A stretch of DNA of 64,000 bases from DATLLJ01 sp035537875 (GTDB lineage Bacteria; Acidobacteriota; Vicinamibacteria; Vicinamibacterales; CAVVIG01), in the NCBI GenBank assembly GCA_035537875.1, contig DATLLJ010000037.1:124001-188000 (forward strand), in the 5' to 3' direction. Both the position numbers and the translations under genes were made by a program. Shown one piece after another: positions 17,357-24,415 of this stretch. How positions within the stretch are numbered: the first letter of the stretch is position 1; each line of letters starts with the position of its first letter. The notes under the pieces were generated by a model that ran no database searches, was not told where the DNA came from, and saw only the letters and a list, made by a program, of their open reading frames with translations.

Positions 17357-18003
17357 TGGTGACACGTCGAACAGCTCGTGAGCTTCTGGATTTGGTATGC
17401 AGCCACGAGCTCCTCGCCTAGTTCGAGCTGGTTGGGCGGGGGCACGTAGTCGACGCGAAAGACGGCCTCCCGGGGCCGGACGTACTGTTCTGGCCGCCGG
17501 TGGCAATCGACACACCAGTCCATCTGCAGAGACTGTTCCTGGTACATGAGCGGCATGCGATCGACCTGGCCGTGGCAGGTCGTGCAGCCCACTCCCTTGT
17601 AGACGTGGATGCTGTGGTCGAAGCGGACGAAGTCCGGCAAGTCGTGAACCCGCGTCCACTCAATGGGCAGGCCCGATCGGAAGCTTTGGCGGACCGGTTC
17701 GAGAAACGGGCTGTTGGAAAAGATCTGCGAATGGCACGCCATGCAGGTCTTGGTGGGGGGAATGCCGGCAAACGAGGAGTCTTCGACCGACGTGTGGCAG
17801 TAGCGGCAGTCGATGCCGTTACCGCCGACGTGACGTTCGTGGCTGAACTGCAGCGGCTGCTCGCGCGCGACGCGGGCCTGGGTCATCCACGACGAACGGT
17901 TCACCTTGTCGAAGATGCCGAGCAGGCCGGCGATGAAGAAGATCGCGCCGAAAATCGTGACCTTCGCGATGGTATTCGCGCTGCGATGAAAGATCTGCGA
18001 CAT
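17353..18003 (-). CDS. actA: Alternative complex III subunit ActA, pentahaem cytochrome c
   Basis: This 216-residue protein has one N-terminal membrane anchor (about residues 13-31) and five CxxCH sites: CRYCH 66-70, CMACH 87-91, CTTCH 140-144, CVDCH 164-168 and CSTCH 211-215. That is exactly the ActA pattern. It is the first gene of the operon and would conduct electrons along the periplasmic face toward ActE and the oxidase. A CRP/FNR-like palindrome lies 125 bp upstream of the start. Confidence 0.95.
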   Translation of the reverse strand: MSQIFHRSANTIAKVTIFGAIFFIAGLLGIFDKVNRSSWMTQARVAREQPLQFSHERHVGGNGIDCRYCHTSVEDSSFAGIPPTKTCMACHSQIFSNSPFLEPVRQSFRSGLPIEWTRVHDLPDFVRFDHSIHVYKGVGCTTCHGQVDRMPLMYQEQSLQMDWCVDCHRRPEQYVRPREAVFRVDYVPPPNQLELGEELVAAYQIQKLTSCSTCHQ

Positions 18004-18127
18004 CGGTCGATGCGATCGGTGCGAGGCGAGCGGCGCGGCGTCGGCAGACTGCCGCCACAGGAGAGGCGCGTCGGTCGACGAAACAGATCGAGCTTACTCC
18101 GGCGCGGGCGCGATCGCGACACTAAAT

Positions 18128-18143
18128 TGTGAAACATTTCACT
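18128..18143. promoter_or_regulatory. CRP/FNR-like palindrome upstream of the ACIII-caa3 operon
   Basis: TGTGA-AACATT-TCACT matches the TGTGA-N6-TCACA consensus of CRP/FNR-family regulators in 9 of 10 half-site bases, inside a local AT-rich island. It lies between the divergent starts of actA (18003) and the zinc-ribbon gene (18270). The rest of the 266-bp gap holds no other clear feature. Regulation of respiration by a CRP/FNR protein is inferred. Confidence 0.55.
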
Positions 18144-18269
18144 TATCGCGCCACCTGAGCAGTAGATCGCCCCCCGGTCCCGCCATAATAAGAAAGGAGA
18201 AGCGGCGGAGCCGCCGGCCCGCGGCGCGGCCAACGGCCGCGCCAGCAAGGCAGGAAGAGGACGCGAGGC

Positions 18270-18716
18270 ATGAGCGACGGCGATCGAAAATATCGGCAAC
18301 GGGGCTACCAGGACACGCCCAAGGAAAGCGGACCCCGGCGCAGCCAGCCGGCCGAGCGCGCGCCGCGCGCCCCGGGTCGACAACTTCAGGACGCCGCTGG
18401 TCCTCGCACCCCCAACCTGATGGCATCACACGAGGTGTTCCGCTGCGCGCGCTGCGGAAACCTCCTCACGCTGCCAGTCGCACTCGACGGGCGGTGCGGC
18501 CGCTGCGGCGTCGATCTTCATTGCTGCATTCAGTGCGTCTCGTTCGACACCGGCGCACGGTTCGAATGCTCGCAAGCCGGTCTCCCCGCCCGCGTGACTC
18601 CCAAAGATGCGCGCAACGCGTGCACGCTCTTCGCCGCCCGCATGACCGTCGAGCGTCAGACCGGTACGCCGGGACCGACGAGCGCGCGCCAGGCGTTCGA
18701 CGATCTCTTCAAGTAG
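18270..18716 (+). CDS. Zinc-ribbon-like cysteine-rich protein, function unknown
   Basis: The 148-residue product has a basic, proline-rich N-terminal stretch of about 50 residues. A cysteine-rich core follows: CARCG near residue 59, CGRCG near 76, then CCIQC and FECSQ, and ends KDARNACTLFAARMTVERQ. Four or more CxxC-type pairs suggest a structural zinc site. ATG 18270 has a GGAAGAGG ribosome binding site. ATG 18420, just before the zinc core, is an alternative start that would remove the low-complexity leader. It heads the strand that continues into the selenoprotein-like gene and is divergent from the ACIII operon. The family is not one I can name. Confidence 0.65.
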   Translation: MSDGDRKYRQRGYQDTPKESGPRRSQPAERAPRAPGRQLQDAAGPRTPNLMASHEVFRCARCGNLLTLPVALDGRCGRCGVDLHCCIQCVSFDTGARFECSQAGLPARVTPKDARNACTLFAARMTVERQTGTPGPTSARQAFDDLFK

Positions 18717-18780
18717 GGGGAGGTCGGAGGTTGGGGGCTAGAGGTTAGGGTTAGAGGTCAGAGGTTAGAGGTCAGGGGGT
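18717..18780 (+). repeat. Degenerate heptamer tandem repeat (GAGGTTA/GAGGTCA)
   Basis: The 64-bp gap between the zinc-ribbon gene and the next CDS is a purine-rich run of GAGGTTA and GAGGTCA units. It ends in CAGGGGGT, which lies about 9 bp before ATG 18790 and probably serves as its ribosome binding site. Slippage-type expansion is a simple origin. Confidence 0.7.
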
Positions 18781-18789
18781 CAAACAAAA

Positions 18790-19473
18790 ATGTCCTTGCT
18801 TTCTCCGGCCGACCAGCAACGTCTCCGTGAATCGTTTGCAGAGATGACGCGGCGGGTCCGGCTGCTGTTCTTCACCCAGACCCTCGACTGCGAGACGTGC
18901 CTGCAGACGCGACAGATACTGGACGAGCTGCCGGCGCTCACCGACAACGTGATCATCGAAGAAGTGAACTTCGTTCTCGACAAGGAACGGGTGCAAGAAT
19001 ACGGCATCGACCGTGTGCCGGCCGTTGCGATTGCTTACGACATCGACGGCGCCGTGACGGACTCTCGGATCAGGTTTCTGGGGACCCCGTCGGGGTACGA
19101 GTTCATTTCACTCGTGCACGCCATATTGCTGGCGGGCGGACGCGAGTCCATCCTGACGCCTGAGAATCGCATCCGGGTGGCTGGGATGACGACCCCGATC
19201 ACGATGCACGTCTTCACGACACCGACTTGACCGCACTGCCCCAGGGCCGTGAGCCTGGCACACGAAATGGCCTTCGCGAATCCCGCGATTACGGCCTACG
19301 CAGTCGAAGCGACGGAGTTTCCGGATCTGGCCCGGCGCTACATGGTGACCGGGGTGCCGAAGACCGTGGTCACGGCTTCGGCCGGCGCCGCGCCGGTCGA
19401 GATTCTTGGAGCGGTTCCGCAGGACGACTTCATCGAGCAGACACTGTCGGCTTCCTCGAATCAGCTGTCGTGA
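18790..19473 (+). CDS. Probable selenoprotein: two-domain protein disulfide oxidoreductase with in-frame UGA
   Basis: The frame from ATG 18790 to TGA 19471-19473 is 228 codons with a single internal TGA at 19228-19230 (codon 147). The N-terminal thioredoxin fold has a CETC site (Cys34-Cys37). The second fold begins MHVFTTPT, then UGA, then PHCPRAVSLAHEMA, and ends with the cis-Pro motif GVPKTVV. The UGA sits exactly where the first Cys of a CPHC active site belongs, so read-through gives UPHC. Total length fits PDO-type proteins of about 226 residues. A SECIS-like hairpin follows immediately. There is no signal peptide, so it is cytosolic. Its stop overlaps the M61 start (GTGA). Alternatives are a nonsense mutation or a base error; selABCD are not in the window. 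Confidence 0.75.
19228..19260 (+). promoter_or_regulatory. Putative bacterial SECIS element
   Basis: Directly after the UGA, CCAGGGC (19241-19247) pairs with GCCTGG (19253-19258) with one bulged G. This leaves the five-base loop CGTGA with G as its second base, 19 nt after the UGA. The position and loop G fit the general bacterial SECIS model. TG (19237-19238) can pair with CA (19259-19260) across a CC bulge. The fold was done by eye. Confidence 0.55.
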
Positions 19474-21044
19474 GACGCTCGCTTCTTGCTCTGGCCCTCG
19501 CCGTTGCGACAGTTGTCGCGCCGTTCAGGGCCGCAGAGGCGATCCGCTACCGCTTCACTTTTCCCAGGCCGGCCGAGCAATGGATGCAGGTCGAAGGGAG
19601 TTTCGCCGAGCTGGGAGAGAACCCTCTCGAGCTCGTGATGAGTCGGTCGTCCCCCGGACGCTACGCCGAGCACGATTTCGCGAGAAACGTATATGACGTG
19701 CACGCCTACGCGGTCGACGGCCGCGAGCTGCGAATCGAGCGCGGGGGCCGTTCGGAGTGGGTTGTGCCGACGCACTCGGGCAATGTGACGCTCAGATACA
19801 AGGTGTACGGCAATCGACTCGACGGTACGTACCTGGCGATCGACGGAACCCACGCGCATATAAACATGCCGGCCGCGCTCTTGTGGGCGCGGGGACTCGC
19901 CGATCGTCCGGCAACGTTGACGTTCGAAGCGCCGGGGAACACGCGCTGGGATGTCGCGACACAACTGTACCCGGGTGCGACGCCCGGTGAGTTCACGGCG
20001 CCCAACCTCCAGTACTTGATCGACAGCCCGGTCGAGTTCGGCCCCATCATGCTCGAACCGTTCGTCGTCGGGCCACGGATGTTTCGCTTCGCGGCGCACC
20101 ACACCGGCACCAGGATGGAGCTTCAGTCGCTGGTCGAGGATGTCGCGGACATCGTGGCGGAGCAGAGTGCGATCTTCGGGGAATTCCCCGTCTTCGAGAC
20201 AGGGACGTACACGTTCATCGCCGACTACCTGTCTTACGCCGCCGGCGACGCGATGGAGCATCGCAACAGCACCGTCATGACGTCGCCTGGCACGATCGGG
20301 AATGCGCGGCGGGAACTGCTGGATTCCGCATCCCACGAGTTCTTTCACGTATGGAACGTCGAGCGCATCCGGCCTCGAAGCCTCGAACCGTTCGATCTCG
20401 AGCGGCCGAACCCGTCGGGGGAGCTGTGGCTCGCGGAGGGCTTCACCCAGTACTACGGTCCGCTCACGTTACAGCGCGTCGGCCTGCTGGAGGTCGGCGA
20501 TACGGCGAGAATGTTCACCACGGTCCTGAACGCCGTATCGGCCGGCGCCGGCCGGTTGGCGCACTCTGCAGAGGAGGTCAGCCGGCGAGCGGTTGACGAG
20601 GATCCGAACGGGCGCCCACCATCAGGAGTGGTTTCATACTATCCGCTCGGCGCAGCCATCGCGCTGGCGCTCGATCTGTCGCTGCGGAGCCGCCGGGGAC
20701 CGCAATTGAGCCTCGACGATTTCATGCGTGAAATGTGGGTGCGATTCGGCAAGCCCGGCGGTGCCAGACCCGGCTACGTCGATCGACCCTATACGACGGC
20801 CGATGTGGAAGCCACGCTCGCATCGGTGACGGGCGATCCCGGGTTTGCCCGTGATTTCGTGGGTCGCTACATTCAGGGATACGAGATAGCGGACTATCGA
20901 AGCCTGCTCGCGCCGGCCGGATTCCTGGTGCGACCAGCTCCGCGCGGGCGACTCGAGGTCGTTCCGATTGAGATGACGGGCGGATCGCTCACGGCATCGC
21001 AGCAGACGTTTCGCCGGGACTGGCTTGGCCCCAAAACAAGGTAA
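19470..21044 (+). CDS. M61-family (glycyl aminopeptidase-like) secreted metallopeptidase
   Basis: This 524-residue protein starts at GTG 19470, overlapping the upstream TGA, and opens with a clean signal peptide (RRSLLALALAVATVVAPF). The zinc site is SHEFFHVWN (HExxH) with the downstream Glu in ELWLAEGFTQYYG, both hallmarks of M61. Family members usually carry a C-terminal PDZ domain; here the protein ends soon after the catalytic domain, so PDZ appears to be missing. A longer upstream reading would overlap the oxidoreductase gene antiframe and is rejected. It is probably periplasmic, with substrate unknown. Confidence 0.88.
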   Translation: MRRSLLALALAVATVVAPFRAAEAIRYRFTFPRPAEQWMQVEGSFAELGENPLELVMSRSSPGRYAEHDFARNVYDVHAYAVDGRELRIERGGRSEWVVPTHSGNVTLRYKVYGNRLDGTYLAIDGTHAHINMPAALLWARGLADRPATLTFEAPGNTRWDVATQLYPGATPGEFTAPNLQYLIDSPVEFGPIMLEPFVVGPRMFRFAAHHTGTRMELQSLVEDVADIVAEQSAIFGEFPVFETGTYTFIADYLSYAAGDAMEHRNSTVMTSPGTIGNARRELLDSASHEFFHVWNVERIRPRSLEPFDLERPNPSGELWLAEGFTQYYGPLTLQRVGLLEVGDTARMFTTVLNAVSAGAGRLAHSAEEVSRRAVDEDPNGRPPSGVVSYYPLGAAIALALDLSLRSRRGPQLSLDDFMREMWVRFGKPGGARPGYVDRPYTTADVEATLASVTGDPGFARDFVGRYIQGYEIADYRSLLAPAGFLVRPAPRGRLEVVPIEMTGGSLTASQQTFRRDWLGPKTR

Positions 21045-21056
21045 GAGGTCGATCAC

Positions 21057-21659
21057 ATGGCACTGCCGTGGCTCTCCGTCGTCGATACGCTGCTCGATCT
21101 CACCAGTCTGGCGCTGAGCCGGAAGTCGCGTCGTCCCCAGGAAGACGCCGAACCGCAAACCCTGCCTGGCAGGGCGCTCGGCCACCTCGAAACGAGGTTG
21201 ACCGGCGTCGTCATGGCGGCGCTGAAAGAGGCGTTCGATCGCGACGCCAGCCGGCTGGAACTCGAGCGCGAACAGGCCGAGCGCGAGCGTGTTCGCGCCG
21301 AACGGCTGCTCAGGCTCGAATTGTGGCGTCAGGCCGGCGATCGGGAGATCGGTCGGCTGCGTCTGCTTGCCGGGGTCGCGGTGGGCAGCTGGGTGGGCAC
21401 TTTGCTGTTTTCGACCCGCTTGATGGGTGGTCCGGTCGGCGCACGCGTGATGTTGGGTGTCGGATGGCTTTTGCTTCTGGCTGCGCTGTCGTTTTCCTTC
21501 GCCGCTCAAAGTCGGATCAGCGGCGCGCTCGCCCGCGTGGATGAGACAGCCGCTCAAATGCGTCGAGACGAACTGATGGCTGGCCCTCTGGGTGCGATGG
21601 TGCCGTGGCTCATTGTCCTCGGACTGGCAGTGATAGGGCTGGCTGTGTTGATCGGTTGA
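21057..21659 (+). CDS. Membrane protein with coiled-coil, function unknown
   Basis: This 200-residue product has a charged, Glu/Arg-rich helical segment around residues 55-100 (EREQAERERVRAERLLRLE), likely a coiled coil, followed by three hydrophobic segments. I do not recognise the family. It follows the M61 gene by 12 bp and is probably co-transcribed. A strong hairpin overlaps its stop codon. Confidence 0.7.
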   Translation: MALPWLSVVDTLLDLTSLALSRKSRRPQEDAEPQTLPGRALGHLETRLTGVVMAALKEAFDRDASRLELEREQAERERVRAERLLRLELWRQAGDREIGRLRLLAGVAVGSWVGTLLFSTRLMGGPVGARVMLGVGWLLLLAALSFSFAAQSRISGALARVDETAAQMRRDELMAGPLGAMVPWLIVLGLAVIGLAVLIG

Positions 21660-21681
21660 GGGGGCGCGCGGGCCCCCTCAA
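21656..21681. terminator. Convergent-gene hairpin, possible bidirectional terminator
   Basis: TTGAGGGGGC (21656-21665) and GCCCCCTCAA (21672-21681) form a perfect 10-bp inverted repeat with a 6-base loop between two convergent genes. Neither side has a T-run, so it is not a classical intrinsic terminator. Confidence 0.5.
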
Positions 21682-21692
21682 GAGACGATCGG

Positions 21693-22226
21693 TCAGACCC
21701 TCGCGGGAACCGGCGCCTTGGCGGTCAGCGCCGCCGCGACTTTGCCGGACGCCATCCCGAATACAGCGCCGAGCGCCATCGAGATAGCCACGAGCAGGAA
21801 GGCGTTCGCCAGGCTCGCCGAGAAGAGGTTGTCCAAGGTGAGAGCGCCTTGCGTCTGCAGCAGGTAGGCAAAGGTTGCGGCGTACCCGTAGACGCTGGCC
21901 GGGATGGCAGACAGCGCAGGAATCTGGGCCGCGAGGCACATCCCCAGCACGGTCAATCCGACCACGATGCCTGCCCAGACCGGCAGCGTCAGCGAGTTCG
22001 CCATCGGGACCGAAAGGATGACGACGGCGGCCACCCAGGCGCAGAACGCACCGAACGTATTGCAGACGATGGTGTTCCTCAGGGCAGCGTCGTTGCCGCC
22101 GGCATGGAAGTAGCACGCCCACGCGAGAAATCCGGCCCAGATTAGCAAGCTGGTGTTCAGGTACAGAGTCGTAGCGATCGCGCCAAGAACCCCAATGCTC
22201 ACCGACAGAGCGACGAGTGATGACAT
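21693..22226 (-). CDS. DUF1097-family inner membrane protein
   Basis: This 177-residue protein has five or six hydrophobic helices and the segment WAGFLAWACYFHAGG near residue 30, followed by NTFGAFCAW, as in the DUF1097 (YcdZ-like) family. Function is unknown for the family; a channel or transporter role has been suggested only from topology. It stands alone, convergent with the preceding membrane protein. The upstream 157 bp to the next gene holds one weak hairpin and nothing else I can name. Confidence 0.8.
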   Translation of the reverse strand: MSSLVALSVSIGVLGAIATTLYLNTSLLIWAGFLAWACYFHAGGNDAALRNTIVCNTFGAFCAWVAAVVILSVPMANSLTLPVWAGIVVGLTVLGMCLAAQIPALSAIPASVYGYAATFAYLLQTQGALTLDNLFSASLANAFLLVAISMALGAVFGMASGKVAAALTAKAPVPARV

Positions 22227-22334
22227 CGTGATGCCTCCCTCTGAAGAGCCGGTTGCGGAGCGCGCCTTCTCCCGGCTCGCTGGGGAGACGGCGTGGCGGG
22301 CTGATGAGCCGAAAAGGAAGGCTGGTTTAGCACA

Positions 22335-22365
22335 CCCTCCCCCAGGGCTGTCAAATTAGGGAGGG
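22335..22365 (-). terminator. Weak hairpin downstream of the 92-residue gene
   Basis: CCCTCCC (22335-22341) and GGGAGGG (22359-22365) can pair across a 17-base loop just past the stop of the minus-strand gene ending at 22384. There is no T-tract. Confidence 0.3.
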
Positions 22366-22383
22366 CCGGGCGTCAGGGGTGAC

Positions 22384-22662
22384 CTAGATGAGGCGCCAGG
22401 CGCCGGGGGCGATACCTTCAGTGACCGACGTGACCCACCATTCGTCCTCGTCATCGAGCAGCAGTCGTCCGGCAACGGCGAGAACTCCATCGCCATACCC
22501 GCTGGCGCGGGCTGCCACGAGCATCGGGACGGCATCGCCCGGCAGGACACCCGGAAGCGGTCCGACGCCCGCCGCCGAGCTCTCCTGCCGGCGCAGAGTG
22601 ATCCTTTCCGCCTGCTCCTCGGTCAGCGAATACAGCACAACCTGTCCGATATCAGGCAGCAT
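22384..22662 (-). CDS. Small acidic hypothetical protein
   Basis: This 92-residue soluble protein begins MLPDIGQVVLYSLTEEQAER and ends in an acidic LDDEDEWWVTSV segment. There is no signal, no membrane segment and no metal motif. I do not recognise a family; the opening resembles small proteins of unknown function sometimes found in phage-derived loci, but nothing else here looks phage-like. It is a monocistron followed by a weak hairpin. Confidence 0.55.
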   Translation of the reverse strand: MLPDIGQVVLYSLTEEQAERITLRRQESSAAGVGPLPGVLPGDAVPMLVAARASGYGDGVLAVAGRLLLDDEDEWWVTSVTEGIAPGAWRLI

Positions 22663-22768
22663 GGTCAGTCAACGCCACGATGGGGTCATTCTAGACGCCG
22701 GCCCGCCCGACGGTCACGGCCGCCGGTGTGCCGGACGCGAAGGAGCTCGCCCCGGCGGCGAACCTGTT

Positions 22769-24373
22769 TCACGTACGCGGAAAGAGTACACCGGGAGCGA
22801 GCTTCCACTCCGGATCGAGCGCCCGTTTGACGGCGCGCATCTCCTCCACGCCCTGCCGACCGAACAGTTCCTCGAGGAGACGCTGTTTGCCGCGATTCCG
22901 ACCCACGCCGTGCTCGGCCAGTGGAGATCCCCCGAGCGTGATGACTTTCCGTCCGAGCTCCAGGATTGCCATCCGGCCGGCCTCGACGTCGGGGAACGAA
23001 CGCGGCAGCAGGTTCGGGTGCAGGTTCCCGTCCGAGATGTGGCCCCAGACAGCCACGTCGAGCCGGCGTCTCCCGAATTCCCGGTCACAACAGCCGAGGA
23101 ATTCCTCGATGTGCTCGAAAGGGACGATCAAATCGCCCGCGGTCTTCTCGATACGCGCATCGACCGTCTGTTTGGCTCGTCCGATGCGCGCATTGACCGA
23201 GGCCGGAAGTTGTTCGCGCAGTGCAAGAAACTGCGCCATCCTCGCGCGATCGCCAGGTACGGCGATCAGGATGTCGCCGCATGCTCCGGCGGCATCGAGC
23301 ATCCGGACGAATCGCCCGAGCGGCGTGTCGATCCGTGCGGTCTCGCTCGCGCTCGAGATCTGCTCGTACGCCAGCGCGCTCGCCATGGGCGGGAGCTCCA
23401 GCGTGATCAACAGGGCAGTGGCGGTACCGTCAGGCCAGGTCACGCCTGTTTTCCGATCGATGCCGTCTTCACGCGCCAGCTCGAGGCAACGTGCATCCAG
23501 GTGCTCAATCGCCGAGACGTCGATTCCGGAGGGGTCTTTGGTGCGCCACGTTTCCCGCGCCGCGTCGCGCAGGCGCCGCACACATGAGACCGCCGCGTTC
23601 CGCACGCCGAACGGCACGAAGGCGAGACACCAGGCGGGCCTCGGAGACACGACGCGCAAGCTGACGTTGACGATGACTCCGAGCGTGCCCTCGGCGCCGA
23701 TGAAGAGATCGACCAGGTCCATACCAGGAGCGGCGAAGTAGCCAGCCGAGACCTTCGGCACATTCGGCATCGCATAGTTCGGGACCGGTACGCGGACCGG
23801 ACCGCTGTCCAGACAGACTTCAAAGTAGCCGTTGGGGTGCGCGTGGACGCGACCCCGCTCGATCTCGAGGACGTCGCCAGTCGGCAAGACCACCGTGATC
23901 GCCTCGACCCACCGGCGGGTACTCCCATACTTGAATGTGGCGGCGCCGGCGGCGTTCGTTGCCACCGTTCCGCCGACGAACGCGCCCGAAAACGTCGGGC
24001 CGGCCGGGTAGTAACGCCCGGAAGCCGTGAGAGCTGCGTCCAGTTCCGCGAGCGAAACACCCGCTTCGACCATCACGCGGTCGGTGCCGACATCGATGAT
24101 CCGACCAAAGGCCGCCGTGCTCAGGACGACATCGCCGTCGGGGGTCGCGCCCCCCGTCAGCGATGACTGGGCGCCGATGGGGAGCACGGTCCGTGACGAT
24201 CGGAGAGCGGCAGCGATTTCGGCCTCCGTGGTGGGGACGACGAGCGCCGAGGCGTGCCCACGCACGTGGGCGGCATCTTCACTGACCGACAGGAGCCGAT
24301 CGGAGTCGGTAATTCTATCCGGCGCACGCGCGGCGCCTTTCGGCGGCCGCGCAAGGATGCGGTGGGTGGACAT
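22769..24373 (-). CDS. FAD-linked oxidase, GlcD/D-lactate dehydrogenase-like
   Basis: This 534-residue flavoprotein has an N-terminal PCMH-type FAD-binding domain (LPIGAQSSLTGG near residue 65; GAFVGGTVATNAAGAATFKYG near 125). A C-terminal FAD-oxidase domain carries WGHISDGNLHPNLL and AEHGVGRNRGK, whose histidines bind substrate or metal in this family. It would oxidise a 2-hydroxy acid such as glycolate or D-lactate and reduce quinone or another acceptor. The start is ATG 24373; the extension further upstream lies antisense to the divergent lyase and is rejected. No partner Fe-S subunit is adjacent. Confidence 0.88.
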   Translation of the reverse strand: MSTHRILARPPKGAARAPDRITDSDRLLSVSEDAAHVRGHASALVVPTTEAEIAAALRSSRTVLPIGAQSSLTGGATPDGDVVLSTAAFGRIIDVGTDRVMVEAGVSLAELDAALTASGRYYPAGPTFSGAFVGGTVATNAAGAATFKYGSTRRWVEAITVVLPTGDVLEIERGRVHAHPNGYFEVCLDSGPVRVPVPNYAMPNVPKVSAGYFAAPGMDLVDLFIGAEGTLGVIVNVSLRVVSPRPAWCLAFVPFGVRNAAVSCVRRLRDAARETWRTKDPSGIDVSAIEHLDARCLELAREDGIDRKTGVTWPDGTATALLITLELPPMASALAYEQISSASETARIDTPLGRFVRMLDAAGACGDILIAVPGDRARMAQFLALREQLPASVNARIGRAKQTVDARIEKTAGDLIVPFEHIEEFLGCCDREFGRRRLDVAVWGHISDGNLHPNLLPRSFPDVEAGRMAILELGRKVITLGGSPLAEHGVGRNRGKQRLLEELFGRQGVEEMRAVKRALDPEWKLAPGVLFPRT

Positions 24374-24415
24374 CGGCGACCATGGTAACCGCGAAGCCGA
24401 TATACTTCCTCCGAC

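Noticed and set aside
15692..17362. 556-codon plus-strand open frame opposite actB
   Set aside because: Antisense to a gene with clear Fe-S motifs; Arg- and Gly-rich with no family signal.
19227..19469. N-terminal extension of the M61 peptidase in the longer frame
   Set aside because: It begins outside any signal peptide and overlaps the second half of the oxidoreductase. GTG 19470 gives a clean signal peptide.
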